Assembly: GCF_002531825.1 (NCBI RefSeq)
Contig: NZ_NWSX01000056.1
Span: 1-38,534 of the forward strand
Reading direction: 5' to 3'
DNA length: 38,534 nt
Source of the DNA: Rhizobium sp. J15
GTDB taxonomy: Bacteria; Pseudomonadota; Alphaproteobacteria; Rhizobiales; Rhizobiaceae
Shown here piece after piece: positions 1 to 8,315 of the stretch. Each line of letters opens with the position of its first letter. The stretch's first letter is position 1. The notes under the pieces were generated by a model. It was not told the DNA's origin. It saw nothing but the letters and a program-made list of their open reading frames with translations, and did not search any database. Both the position numbers and the translations under genes were made by a program.

Positions 1-2
1 CG

Positions 3-215
3 CAGGATCCGACCAACCGGCGCCCGGATCTGACCAATGCCAGACATGTCATGCCGGAATGGTCCTGCAAGGTCACTTACGAGGAAGGCGTGCTGAAGAC
101 GCTCGACTGGTTCAGGGCGGAGATGGAAGCCAGTGCCGCCAGACCGCGCAAGCCTGTGGCGCGCCGCCCGCGCCCGCAGAAGAACGCGGATATCAGCAGT
201 TTCTCCGGCCTATGA
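3..215 (+). CDS. C-terminal end of an NAD-dependent epimerase/dehydratase (partial)
   Basis: An open frame enters from the left edge and stops with TGA at 213-215, giving about 70 residues. The stretch RRPDLTNAR followed by YEEGVLKTLDWFR is typical of the last helix of extended SDR sugar-nucleotide epimerases/dehydratases, in which an activated sugar is modified in the cytoplasm before transfer. The tail after it is basic and Pro/Arg-rich and is probably disordered. The catalytic part lies outside the window, so substrate cannot be judged. Two glycosyltransferases follow on the same strand, which fits a polysaccharide cluster. The family is inferred from a short segment only. Confidence 0.6.
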   Translation, partial: QDPTNRRPDLTNARHVMPEWSCKVTYEEGVLKTLDWFRAEMEASAARPRKPVARRPRPQKNADISSFSGL

Positions 216-300
216 GGACAGAGTGGCGATAGGGGAAGGGGTTCCGGTGTGCTGCGTTTTGGGTGGCGACGCGATGGTCGCCTCCTCGGAATAACCGCCC

Positions 301-1350
301 ATGCCCGCCGAATCCGCGCCCTTGGTGTCCGTCGTCATCCCGGCCTACAATGCCGGGAAGACGCTTGCGGAAACGCTTCGAAGCGTCTCCAACCAGACCT
401 ACCACAATCTCGAAATCCTCGTCGTCGACGATGGCTCGAGCGACGGCACCTTCGAACTGGCGAGCGAATACAGTCTTTGCGATGCGCGCGTGCGGGTTCT
501 CCATCAGGCCAATGGCGGCGTGGCGCGCGCCCGCAACTATGCGCTGCGCGAGGCGAACGGCAGCCATGTCGCGCCGATCGATGCCGACGATCTCTGGCAC
601 CCAAGCAAGATCGAGCTGCAGCTTCAGGCGCTGCGGCGATTTCCCGAAGGCCGCGCCGTCGCCTATAACTGGTTCGCGGCGATCGACGGCAACGGCGTGG
701 TGTCGGGCCATTCGCGCCCGGTGACGGAGGAGGGCGATGTCTTTTCGCTGCTCGTCCGCGAAAATTTCATCGCAAACGGTAGCACGCCGCTGATGCCGCG
801 CGCCGAGGTGCTTGCCTGCGGCGGCTACGATCCGGCCCTGCGGGACCAGGGCGCCGAAGGCTGCGAGGATCTGAAGCTCTATCTCACGCTCGCTGAACGG
901 CTGCCCTTCGCGGTGGCGCCGGCTTTCCTGACGGGATACCGCTCCACCAGCGGGAACATGTCCAGCAACGCCCACCGGATGCTGGCCTCGCACGCGCTTG
1001 TCATGGCCGAGGTCCGGCAGCGCCATCCGCATCTTGCCGCCGCCATCACGGCGGCGGAATTCGACACGGCGCGCTGGTATCTGAAGAAGGCGTTTCTGGC
1101 CGGAGACCGCGACCAGATCAGGAAAGTGGCGCTGTTGATCGCCGCCCGCTTTCCGATGGCGCTCGCCACCTTCGGCGCCGACTGGCTTCGGCGATCGCTG
1201 CGGCGATCTTTAAGAGGCGGGGGCACGTCGTCCCACTTGCCGAATGAAGGGACTTCGGCGAGTGTAGAGATTCCTGAAAGCGGCACGCCGTTTGCCGATC
1301 GTTTCGCGGCGATGCCGGCCGGCATCATCGAGCCGCGAACGGCCGGCTGA
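301..1350 (+). CDS. Glycosyltransferase family 2
   Basis: A 349-residue GT-A fold glycosyltransferase that should move a sugar from a nucleotide donor to a glycan or lipid-linked acceptor in the cytoplasm. The N-terminus has the family signature: PLVSVVIPAYNAG at 7-19, VVDDGSSDGT at 41-50 and the metal-binding DADD at 94-97 followed by LWHP. The second half is less conserved and has no clear membrane helix. The start at 301 has only a weak upstream purine stretch, but no later start would keep the first beta strand. The next gene is a paralogue with the same motifs, so the pair probably arose by tandem duplication and acts on one polysaccharide. Donor and acceptor are unknown. Confidence 0.88.
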   Translation: MPAESAPLVSVVIPAYNAGKTLAETLRSVSNQTYHNLEILVVDDGSSDGTFELASEYSLCDARVRVLHQANGGVARARNYALREANGSHVAPIDADDLWHPSKIELQLQALRRFPEGRAVAYNWFAAIDGNGVVSGHSRPVTEEGDVFSLLVRENFIANGSTPLMPRAEVLACGGYDPALRDQGAEGCEDLKLYLTLAERLPFAVAPAFLTGYRSTSGNMSSNAHRMLASHALVMAEVRQRHPHLAAAITAAEFDTARWYLKKAFLAGDRDQIRKVALLIAARFPMALATFGADWLRRSLRRSLRGGGTSSHLPNEGTSASVEIPESGTPFADRFAAMPAGIIEPRTAG

Positions 1351-1465
1351 TCGGGAAGACATGGAGACCGGCTGAGCGTATCGCCGGTCGGTGACATGGC
1401 GTTGCTCTGGGAAAAAACGGAAATGCGCTGACGGGCGGCTTGGCCGTGCCGTTCGGGAGGTAATC

Positions 1466-2605
1466 GTGGAGTCGATCGGAGCAACGCCGCATTTGCAGCC
1501 GCTGGTCTCGGTGGTCGTTCCGGCGTTCAACGCTTCGCCCTTCATCGAGCGCACGCTCGTCTCGGCCACGTCCCAGACCTATCGGGCCCTGGAGATCATC
1601 GTCGTCGACGACGGTTCGACCGACGACACGGCGCGCCTCGTCGAGCGCGCGGCGGTGAACGATGCCAGGATCCGCCTGCTCCGCACGGCAAACCGCGGCG
1701 TCGCCGCCGCACGCAATACCGGCATCGAGGCCGCCTCGGGGCCCTATGTCGCCTTCCTCGATGCGGACGATCTCTGGCACCCCGCGAAAATCGAAAAGCA
1801 GGTGGAGGCTCTCGAACGCCTGCCGGATCAATGGGCCGCGGTCTATGTGCTGCATCATTTCATCAATCTGGACGATGAGCTCTACGGTCTGGGGCCGTCC
1901 CATCTGGCGCGCGGCTATATCTATGCCCGGCATCTCACCTACAAATATGTCGGCAACGGCAGCTCGCTGTTGGTGCGGCGGCAGGCAGCGCTTGAGATCG
2001 GCGGTTTCGACAGCTCCTATGTCGCCGCCGGCATCGGCGGCTGCGAGGATCTCGATTTCGAGCTGAGGCTGGCGGCGCGTTACTGCATCGAATACGTGCC
2101 GGAGCGTCTGCTCGGCTACCGGAAATATGCCGGCAACATGTCGTCCGACCATGTCAGGATGGCGAGCGCGCTCTCCGAGGTGACACGCCGCTCGCTCGCC
2201 GCCGGCCCGGAACTGTCTTCCTATGCTGCCGGCAGCGCCATCCTTGCCGCCCATAAATATGCGCTGAACCAATATATGCTCGCGGGGAATTACCGCCTGG
2301 CCGCCGCGCCGGCCCGGGCGATCCTGAAGGCCGACCCGGTCTTCGTCATCAGGCTGATCCTGCGCACCTCGGCGGGCTATGCGAAACGCAAGCTGCTGCT
2401 GGCGCTCATCGGCCGCGAGCGCCTGGCCCGGCCATGCAGCAAGCCGCGCTTCCAGGACCTGGCGTCCTCCTCGCGGCCCACCGAAATGCCGAAGAGCCTC
2501 AGGATGCGCCGCCGCGCCGCCCGCCTGGCCGAAGCCGATGCGGCGCTGAGTTCCGCCCATGCGGTTCCCGTCAGGGAGGCAGCGGCGCTCGAAAGCCGCG
2601 TCTGA
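1466..2605 (+). CDS. Glycosyltransferase family 2 (paralogue of the preceding gene)
   Basis: A 379-residue GT2 enzyme. I chose the GTG at 1466 because GGGAGG lies 5 bases upstream and the product then begins just before the first strand (PLVSVVVPAFNAS at 12-24). An ATG at 1391 is in frame but would add an unlikely Arg/Lys-rich leader. VVDDGSTDDT starts at residue 46 and DADD is at 99-102, again followed by LWHPAKIE, as in the upstream gene. Both genes also share a late GYR...GNMSS segment. The C-terminal 70 residues are basic and differ from the paralogue. It probably works with the upstream gene in exopolysaccharide or lipopolysaccharide assembly; specificity cannot be read from sequence. 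Confidence 0.87.
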   Translation: MESIGATPHLQPLVSVVVPAFNASPFIERTLVSATSQTYRALEIIVVDDGSTDDTARLVERAAVNDARIRLLRTANRGVAAARNTGIEAASGPYVAFLDADDLWHPAKIEKQVEALERLPDQWAAVYVLHHFINLDDELYGLGPSHLARGYIYARHLTYKYVGNGSSLLVRRQAALEIGGFDSSYVAAGIGGCEDLDFELRLAARYCIEYVPERLLGYRKYAGNMSSDHVRMASALSEVTRRSLAAGPELSSYAAGSAILAAHKYALNQYMLAGNYRLAAAPARAILKADPVFVIRLILRTSAGYAKRKLLLALIGRERLARPCSKPRFQDLASSSRPTEMPKSLRMRRRAARLAEADAALSSAHAVPVREAAALESRV

Positions 2606-2747
2606 TCGCGAAGGCAGGCCAGCGCTTGTCCCGCACGGAACACGGGTTTATGGTTTCTCTCGTTCTAGCGTGAGATCTGCAGGCAGTATTCACCGTAAAA
2701 CCGGACGCCGATGGCTTGTCCGCGATCCGGGACGAAGGAGCTGAGCA

Positions 2748-3440
2748 ATGAAAATTCTCATGGTTCTCACATCGCATGATCAATTGGGCGACACCGGCCG
2801 GAAGACGGGTTTCTGGCTGGAGGAATTCGCCGCCCCTTACTTCGTTTTCCGCGATGCCGGCGTCGATGTCAGCCTCGCCTCGCCGAAGGGCGGCCAGCCG
2901 CCGCTCGATCCGAAGAGCAACGAGCCGGGCTTCCAGACGGACGATACGCACCGCTTCGAGGCCGACCCGGCGGCAAAGGCGGCGCTTGCCAACACCACGA
3001 AGCTCGCCGAGATCCGCGCAGGCGATTACGACAGCGTCTTCTTTCCCGGCGGCCACGGCCCGCTCTGGGACCTGACCAACGACCGCCATGCGCTGTCGCT
3101 CATCGAGACCATGCTTGCGGCGGGAAAGCCGGTGGCGCTCGTCTGCCACGCGCCCGGCATCCTGATGAATGTGAAGGCGCCGGATGGAACGCCGATCGTC
3201 AAGGGCCGCACGGTGACCGGCTTCACCAATTCCGAAGAGGATGCCGTGCACCTGATCGATGTCGTTCCCTATCTGCTGGAGGACGAGCTCAAGGACCAGG
3301 GAGCGAAGTTTTCGGCAACGGCGGACTGGGCCGTGCATGTCGTCCAGGACGGGCTGCTGATCACCGGCCAGAACCCGGCCTCCTCGAAGGAGGGCGCCCG
3401 CACGCTGCTCAACGCCTTGAAGAAGAAGGCCGCGGCTTAG
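2748..3440 (+). CDS. DJ-1/PfpI family protein (type 1 glutamine amidotransferase-like)
   Basis: A 230-residue protein with the class I amidotransferase-like fold of the DJ-1/ThiJ/PfpI superfamily. The nucleophile elbow ALVCHAPG puts Cys133 next to His134, PGGHG sits at 100-104 and Glu25 is placed where the family's acidic partner of the cysteine lies. This arrangement resembles the Hsp31-like group, whose members include glutathione-independent glyoxalases and protein chaperones; which activity applies here is not shown by the sequence. GAAGGAG lies ahead of the ATG at a good distance. It stands alone between the glycosyltransferases and a convergent SDR gene. No signal peptide is seen, so it is cytoplasmic. 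Confidence 0.85.
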   Translation: MKILMVLTSHDQLGDTGRKTGFWLEEFAAPYFVFRDAGVDVSLASPKGGQPPLDPKSNEPGFQTDDTHRFEADPAAKAALANTTKLAEIRAGDYDSVFFPGGHGPLWDLTNDRHALSLIETMLAAGKPVALVCHAPGILMNVKAPDGTPIVKGRTVTGFTNSEEDAVHLIDVVPYLLEDELKDQGAKFSATADWAVHVVQDGLLITGQNPASSKEGARTLLNALKKKAAA

Positions 3441-3475
3441 AGAGCCAAAGGCTCCGGCCGCCGCCGCGGCATCCG

Positions 3476-4348
3476 TCACGAACGGGCCGTCGCCTGCGCG
3501 CAGAGCGTCTCGCTCAGCGCCCAGAGGTCTTTCGCCAGTTGTGCGTCCATTGCTTGTTTCTGCGGGGTCAGCGGCCGGCGATTGGCAATGTACTGCCCCT
3601 TGAGCGAGGCCGCTTCCGGGGCGGTGGCGAGCCAGATGAGGGAATCGGCGCCTTGTTCCGGAGATTTGGCGAAGGGTTTGGCGAGCGTGAATGCCAGGCC
3701 GATCCAGAAGCCGACATCGGCGCCGAAGCCGCCGAACTGGCTGCGGATCGTGCCGGGATGGAAACAGGTGGCCGTTGCGCCGGTGTCGTCCAGACGGCGC
3801 TGCAATTCCTTCGTGAAGAGGATGTTGGCAAGCTTGGATGTCGCATAGGCGCGCATGCCCGATCCTTCGGTCGAAGTCGGCGTCTTCCGGAGATCCAATG
3901 CTCCCCGGGCCTGCATGGCGCTCGATGTCGAGACGACGCGTGCGCCCGGTGTCTTGCGGATCAGGTCAAGCAAGGCGGTCGTGAGCTGGAAATAGGCGAG
4001 GTGGTTCAGCGCGAAGGTCAGCTCGATGCCATCGGGGCCGATCAGCGGCGTCTTGAACATCGCGCCGGCATTGTTGACGAGCACATCGAGCCGGTCGTGC
4101 CTCGCCTTGAACTCTTCCGCCGCGCGGCCGACCTCCGCCATGCGGGAGAGGTCGCAGATGAGGAAGTCCAGATGCGGGTTGCCGGTGGCGGCCTTCAGAT
4201 CCTCGATCGTCCGTTCCGTCTTTGCCCTGTTGCGGCCGACGAGGGTGAGGGATGCGCCGCGCCTTGCGAATTCCGTTGCGGCCGCCTTGCCGATCCCGTC
4301 CGTGCCTCCGGTTACGAGAAAGGTCTTGCCGAGAAGATCATGTGTCAT
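3476..4348 (-). CDS. Short-chain dehydrogenase/reductase (SDR)
   Basis: A 290-residue classical SDR. The cofactor motif TGGTDGIG follows LGKTFLVTG, the NNAG motif is present, and the active site reads S...YATSK. A basic residue after the first strand (GRNRAK) suggests NADPH. Sequence style is closest to retinol dehydrogenase/WW-oxidoreductase-like SDRs, so the substrate is probably a small carbonyl compound. I start at the ATG at 4348, preceded by AGAAAG, rather than one at 4387 that lies inside the operator. It is downstream of the tetR-type gene on the same strand, and a TetR-type operator at 4367-4388 lies directly before it, so it is very likely repressed by that regulator. Confidence 0.85.
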   Translation of the reverse strand: MTHDLLGKTFLVTGGTDGIGKAAATEFARRGASLTLVGRNRAKTERTIEDLKAATGNPHLDFLICDLSRMAEVGRAAEEFKARHDRLDVLVNNAGAMFKTPLIGPDGIELTFALNHLAYFQLTTALLDLIRKTPGARVVSTSSAMQARGALDLRKTPTSTEGSGMRAYATSKLANILFTKELQRRLDDTGATATCFHPGTIRSQFGGFGADVGFWIGLAFTLAKPFAKSPEQGADSLIWLATAPEAASLKGQYIANRRPLTPQKQAMDAQLAKDLWALSETLCAQATARS

Positions 4349-4366
4349 CGTCTGTCTTTCTGTTAT

Positions 4367-4388
4367 AATGAGTGAGTGCTCACGCATT
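4367..4388. promoter_or_regulatory. Probable TetR-family operator 1 (upstream of the SDR gene)
   Basis: An imperfect 22-bp palindrome with blocks AATGA, TGAG, CTCA and GCATT. It matches the site at 4989-5010 in all but two bases and sits about 20 bp before the SDR start codon. Assignment to the neighbouring TetR protein is inferred from the shared sequence and position. Confidence 0.65.
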
Positions 4389-4405
4389 TAATTGGCGCAA
4401 GAAGA

Positions 4406-4975
4406 TCAGCCATGGCTGATGGCATTCCAGAAGGCGGAGAAGCCATCCCGGCAGGTGAGGTCGCCATCGGTTGCGCAATGCCGGATGAAATCGACGGTCG
4501 TGTCGGCCATGCCGGACATCAACGCGCCGACGAAGCCTGGTGATTGCTGACGCAGCGCGCCGAGCGCCATTGCCTGCCGCAGCACCTCGGCAACATCGCC
4601 GAAGGCATCGAGCGCCTGCGCCTGGGCGGCTTCGGTGATCCGGCCGGAGAGCGCGAGGACCGTCAGCAGCCGATGTTCCCTTGGGTGTGCCACCCCCCAG
4701 CTCACATAGCCATGCCATGCTTTCCAGAGGCATTCCCGGAGATCCGTCGTATCGGGCGGCAGGACCACGGCGGCGCGAAGCTCGCCCTTGAGCTCCAGGT
4801 AAAGCTCATTGATCAGCTCATCCTTGCTGGCGAAGTAGGTGAAGATGCTTCCTTCGGCCACGCCCGCCGCCTTGGCAATCCGGACGGTCGGCGCGTTCAG
4901 ACCTTCATCGGCGAAGAGTTGTCCCGCCGCTTTGAGGATGATGTCACGCTTGTCTGGGCTGCGCGGCCGGGCCAT
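4406..4975 (-). CDS. TetR/AcrR family transcriptional regulator
   Basis: A 189-residue DNA-binding repressor. Residues 1-60 form the TetR helix-turn-helix: DKRDIILKAAGQLFADEG, then TVRIAKAAGVAEGSIFTYF and the SKDELI motif that ends the domain. The rest is the all-helical ligand-binding and dimerisation part. I take the ATG at 4975 (MARPRSPDKRD), because the in-frame ATG at 5005 falls inside the palindrome at 4989-5010. That palindrome recurs before the SDR gene downstream, so the protein probably represses both itself and the SDR, and perhaps the divergent AHSA1-like gene. The inducer is unknown but is likely related to the SDR substrate. Confidence 0.9.
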   Translation of the reverse strand: MARPRSPDKRDIILKAAGQLFADEGLNAPTVRIAKAAGVAEGSIFTYFASKDELINELYLELKGELRAAVVLPPDTTDLRECLWKAWHGYVSWGVAHPREHRLLTVLALSGRITEAAQAQALDAFGDVAEVLRQAMALGALRQQSPGFVGALMSGMADTTVDFIRHCATDGDLTCRDGFSAFWNAISHG

Positions 4976-4988
4976 GCTTCGCTTTCTG

Positions 4989-5010
4989 AATGACTGAGTG
5001 CTCACTCATT
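4989..5010. promoter_or_regulatory. Probable TetR-family operator 2 (upstream of the tetR gene)
   Basis: A 22-bp near-palindrome with arms AATGA-N-TGAG and CTCA-N-TCATT around a 2-bp centre. It lies just before the regulator's start at 4975 and shares its core with the site at 4367-4388. It could also influence the divergent gene starting at 5149. Confidence 0.68.
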
Positions 5011-5148
5011 TAATGACGGCTGTATTTTTTGTCAAGGCGGCGGGATGGCAGCGATTTTTCTTGAAGAAAAGATCGATCCGGTGTCGGATCGGGCGAGCAT
5101 TGCCCGTCCTAGGCTCGTCTATTCCAACAGGTCAAAAGGATCACGACC

Positions 5149-5592
5149 ATGCCAAGCACCATTCGCCTGCACCGCGTTTTCGCGACCAGCCCGGAGAAGG
5201 TCTATCGCGCATTCATCGAGGCCGACGCCCTTGCCAAATGGCTGCCGCCGAACGGCTTCCTCTGCACCGTGTATCATCTGGAGGCATCCGTCGGCGGCAC
5301 GTTCAGAATGGCCTTCCGCAACTTCACCACCGGCAACAGCCACGCCTTCGGCGGCGAATTCCTCGAGCTCGTGCCCGGCGAGCGCGTGCGCTACACCGAC
5401 AAGTTCGAAGATCCGAACCTGCCGGGCGAAATGGAAGTCACCGTCGAGCTGAAGAAGGTCTCGGTCGGCACCGAGGTCAATATCACCCAGGCCGGTGTGC
5501 CCGATATGATTCCGGCCGAAGCCTGCTATCTCGGCTGGCAGGAATCGCTGCGCAACCTTGCCAAGGTCGTCGAGCCCGATATCAACGAGTAG
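5149..5592 (+). CDS. SRPBCC/AHSA1-like domain protein
   Basis: A 147-residue single-domain protein of the Bet v1-like/AHSA1 group. The family's opening pattern is clear: HRVFATSPEKVYRAFIEAD, then ALAKWLPP, the GG(T/S)F strand VGGTFRMAF, and a final helix starting at LGWQESLRNL. These proteins form a deep hydrophobic cavity that binds small lipophilic molecules. In bacteria many sit beside regulators, but their ligands are mostly unknown. It is divergent from the TetR gene, and the operator at 4989-5010 lies about 140 bp upstream, so co-regulation with the SDR is possible. No signal peptide is seen. Confidence 0.82.
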   Translation: MPSTIRLHRVFATSPEKVYRAFIEADALAKWLPPNGFLCTVYHLEASVGGTFRMAFRNFTTGNSHAFGGEFLELVPGERVRYTDKFEDPNLPGEMEVTVELKKVSVGTEVNITQAGVPDMIPAEACYLGWQESLRNLAKVVEPDINE

Positions 5593-5607
5593 GGCCTTAG
5601 CGTCGGT

Positions 5608-5663
5608 GCACCCGCCTCATCCCGAGGTGCCCCGCGGGGGGCCTCGAAGGGCGAGGCGGGTGC
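5608..5663. repeat. Palindromic intergenic repeat (CCTCATCCT family)
   Basis: A perfect 11-bp inverted repeat (GCACCCGCCTC at 5608-5618 and its complement at 5653-5663) encloses a second, inner stem built from GAGGTGCCCC and GGGGGGCCTC. It is one of at least eight related elements in this window. It sits 16 bp after a stop codon and could also act as a transcription-attenuating hairpin. Confidence 0.7.
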
Positions 5664-5782
5664 TCCGGTGCGGTCGGCCCGGCCGCATATACATTTCGAT
5701 ACATTTCGGCCGGCTGCCGACATCTGCCGGATACAATCCGGAACGATCCTGCCGCGGACCATCAGCCCGGCAGGAGTCATTC

Positions 5783-6289
5783 ATGAAATTCGCTCTCCTC
5801 GGCATCTTTGCCGCTTCCAGTCTCGCCCTTGGCATCGCCGTTTCCCATTCCGCCGCCGAGGAGGCGCCGGAAAATGCCTCGCCGATCTATGGCGTCACCA
5901 TCCCCGAGGGCTACCGCGACTGGAAGTTCATCGCTCCGGCGCAGGAAGCGCCGCCGCTCGATGAGCTGCGCGCCGTGCTCGGCAACGATATTGCGGTCGA
6001 TGCCTATAAGAAGGGGATCCTGCCTTTTCCGGATGGATCGATCCTGGTGAAGCTCGCCTATAAGCGCAAGCAATCAACGGAATTCGCGCCGGCGACGGTG
6101 CCGGGCGCGCCGACCACGGTGCAGGTCATGGTCAAGGACTCGAAGAAATATCCCGACAGCCACGGCTGGGGCTTCGGACGGTTTGTCGACGGCAAGCCGG
6201 TCGATGTCGCGCAGCATCAGACCTGTCTTTCCTGCCATGTCGGCAATGTGAAAGACCATGATTATGTCTTCACCCGCTACGCGCCGTGA
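5783..6289 (+). CDS. Cytochrome P460-family c-type cytochrome, exported
   Basis: A 168-residue periplasmic haem protein. A signal peptide (MKFALLGIFAASSLALG, cleavage near AVSHSAA) is followed by YGVTIPEGYRDWKFI, the usual opening of the P460 domain. HGWGFGRF and the single CxxCH haem site (TCLSCHVG) lie near the C-terminus. P460 proteins of ammonia oxidisers turn over hydroxylamine; in other proteobacteria the role is unknown and may concern nitrogen oxides or peroxide. CAGGAG precedes the ATG at 5783; longer in-frame starts would run through the upstream palindrome. It is convergent with the next gene, their stop codons being 13 bp apart. Confidence 0.85.
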   Translation: MKFALLGIFAASSLALGIAVSHSAAEEAPENASPIYGVTIPEGYRDWKFIAPAQEAPPLDELRAVLGNDIAVDAYKKGILPFPDGSILVKLAYKRKQSTEFAPATVPGAPTTVQVMVKDSKKYPDSHGWGFGRFVDGKPVDVAQHQTCLSCHVGNVKDHDYVFTRYAP

Positions 6290-6302
6290 GGAGCGTGTCT
6301 CC

Positions 6303-7235
6303 TCAGAGTTCGATCCCGCGTTTGGCCAGCGCCTGGCGCGCTGCCGTCGCGCCCCAGTCCTCGTCGGGGTCGCTCCCGTCGATCTCGGCTTCGGCGATTG
6401 CCGTCGCCCGGATCAGCGGCACGGAGCCGAAGGGCATGCCGTCGATCCGGGCCGGATCGCGGCTGAGCACGATGCGGGTGAGCGGCGCGTAATCCTCCGT
6501 CAGTCGGCAGAACAGGATGGCGCCGTGTTTTTCGACATCGCGGGCGATGCGGTGGCCGTCGGCGACGAGGTCGCCGAGATTGATCAACAGGTTTCCCCAG
6601 TCGCCGATCGTCGTCGCATCCAGCGTGGCGGCGCCGAATTCCATGAAGAGTTCGCATTCGACGCCGTTTTCGGGCTCGGAAATGCCGGCCCAGGGTGTGG
6701 AGAGGCCGTCGGTGGCGAGGATCATCCGTCCCGGCGCATCGATAGCGAGGATGCGGCGGTGCGGGCCGAACCATTTGGTCTGGGCGTGGATATTGGCCGA
6801 GGCGCGCTCGGCGGCAAAGCCTTCGCGCAGGCTGCCGCGGCCCTCCCAGAAGGCGCGGCGGGCGGCGGCCGCGCGCTCATAGACCGGGTCTTCCGGGCCG
6901 CGCGGCACGATCGACGGGTCGAAGCTGGTTTCAATCATCACCTGCGCCCGCATGAAGGGCAGGGCCGGCTTCTTCCAGCGGACCACCACCGTGTTGAAGC
7001 GCTCGGCGGCCGAGGCGGCATCGAGCTTTTCGACGGCGTTGCCGATGGCGCGCAGCGGATCGCGTGAATCGTCCGGCACCTGCTTTCCAGCCGCATCGCG
7101 ATAACCGCCGGTGCTCGAGGAATGGCCGGCCTGCATGGTGGTGGCGGTCCATTCGCCGCTGACCGCACCCGCCGGCGCCCTGGAAAGGACCGGGACAAGC
7201 TCCCGGATCGCATCGTCAATCGAATAGGATGCCAC
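6303..7235 (-). CDS. Conserved cytoplasmic protein, possibly suppressor-of-fused-like
   Basis: A 310-residue protein of uncertain family. I start it at the GTG at 7235 (MASYSIDDAIRELV), which has GAGGGG just upstream. A longer frame to 7439 would translate a palindromic intergenic repeat at 7360-7415 and is rejected. No signal peptide or membrane helix is visible. The centre contains ILATDGLSTPW and ECELFMEF, followed by a helical part and a late strand FGSVPLIRAT. This order resembles bacterial suppressor-of-fused (SUFU) domains, but the match is by eye only. Such proteins often occur as orphan or immunity-like proteins. It is convergent with the P460 gene. Confidence 0.6.
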   Translation of the reverse strand: MASYSIDDAIRELVPVLSRAPAGAVSGEWTATTMQAGHSSSTGGYRDAAGKQVPDDSRDPLRAIGNAVEKLDAASAAERFNTVVVRWKKPALPFMRAQVMIETSFDPSIVPRGPEDPVYERAAAARRAFWEGRGSLREGFAAERASANIHAQTKWFGPHRRILAIDAPGRMILATDGLSTPWAGISEPENGVECELFMEFGAATLDATTIGDWGNLLINLGDLVADGHRIARDVEKHGAILFCRLTEDYAPLTRIVLSRDPARIDGMPFGSVPLIRATAIAEAEIDGSDPDEDWGATAARQALAKRGIEL

Positions 7236-7359
7236 GTCGCCCCTCGCTGCCGGATATGCCCCCACGGCCGGCCGGCCGCCAGCATAAGCTAGGGCAGGGA
7301 CGTTGCCGTTCAATGACGGTGATGCGAGGCTTTCGAAGCCCGATGGATGCCAGGAGCGG

Positions 7360-7415
7360 CGCTGCGGCGCGTGCTTCGAGGCTCCGCCCTCCGGGGTGCG
7401 CGCCTCAGCATGAGA
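7360..7415. repeat. Palindromic intergenic repeat (CCTCATCCT family, reverse orientation)
   Basis: It reads GCGCTGCGGCG, then CTTCGAGGCTCCG, then GCGCCTCAGCATGAG, which is the reverse complement of the elements at 21009-21076 and 21330-21396 with several changes. The rest of 7236-7558 holds no gene that I can support. Confidence 0.65.
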
Positions 7416-7558
7416 GCCGCCGAGCGCCGCGCTGCGCATATGCTCCGCTTTACGAGGCGATCTCTAGGTGCGGTGGTGTGATCGTGATAGAGCAGCTGCG
7501 AACATGTTCGACTGATGCCAATCATATTGTGAAGATTTCAGTGCCAACGGGAGGAAGC

Positions 7559-8131
7559 TTGTTAAGATTTAGGATTTTTAGCGCGTTGCTCTTGGCAGCG
7601 ATTGGCGCGGCTCCGGCCCTTGCCGGCGGCGATATTAAGCTGGATCCGTCCTGCGCCGAAGTGAACTATTCCTATTCGGCGACCCGATTGAGCTGGTTTT
7701 ACAGTGCAAAGTTATACGATGTTCGATCGGGTGGCTCGCTCACGCAGATTGGAGAGATGCGCTTTGGCCAGAGCACGGCATATTTGCTCGATGTTCGGAA
7801 ACAGAAGTGGGCGCGGGGCAATCGTCTGAACTGGTCTCTGCTTGATGTCGATGGTCCCAAATTCAGATCATGCACCCTGGTCGGCGAAGACCTAGAGGAG
7901 GGTAAGAAGGTCAAGCACTACAGGATGACCTGGCATTCGGATCCCTACGCTGCCTATGGTGACTTCTGGATCGCGTCGGAGGGCAAGCGAATTGTGCGAG
8001 CGCAAAGACGGTTCATGGATCAGGACCAAGCAAACCTCAAATTCGGCACGACTGAGGGAACGATCATGGAGATATTCGACTATGATCCAGCGACGAGCGC
8101 AGCTCCCGATGGTCCTTTCGAAGATGAATGA
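7559..8131 (+). CDS. Exported protein of unknown function
   Basis: A 190-residue secreted protein I cannot assign to a family. I start it at the TTG at 7559 because GGGAGGA lies directly upstream and the product then begins with a clean signal peptide (LLRFRIFSALLLAAIG, cleavage after APALA). A GTG at 7541 is the alternative. The mature part begins DIKLDPSCAEVNYSYS and is mostly beta-like, with paired cysteines (DPSC and RSCTLVGEDL) and a Trp/Tyr-rich middle (HSDPYAAYGDFWIA). The acidic end FEDE suggests a soluble periplasmic protein. Codon use is less GC-biased than in neighbouring genes, which may indicate transfer. No operon partner is evident. Confidence 0.7.
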   Translation: MLRFRIFSALLLAAIGAAPALAGGDIKLDPSCAEVNYSYSATRLSWFYSAKLYDVRSGGSLTQIGEMRFGQSTAYLLDVRKQKWARGNRLNWSLLDVDGPKFRSCTLVGEDLEEGKKVKHYRMTWHSDPYAAYGDFWIASEGKRIVRAQRRFMDQDQANLKFGTTEGTIMEIFDYDPATSAAPDGPFEDE

Positions 8132-8315
8132 GTTGCTGCGATTGTCCCGCCGCGTTCTGCCGATGATGGCTGACGGCTCAAAGCGGGTGAGGGGAAATTG
8201 CGGGATCGCTTGAGTGGTGCGGGAAGAATGCCAAGACTCCGCAAGCTAGCCCCCCACGGCACCACCCTTCGAGATTTCCCATCACCGCAAACGCACCGGG
8301 AAGCGTGCCCGCCGC

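Noticed and set aside
1325..2560. A 411-codon minus-strand frame opposite the second glycosyltransferase
   Set aside because: It mirrors the GT2 gene, shows no family motif and has no sensible start context.
7236..7439. N-terminal extension of the gene at 6303-7235
   Set aside because: It would translate a palindromic intergenic repeat; the GTG at 7235 has a good ribosome-binding site.
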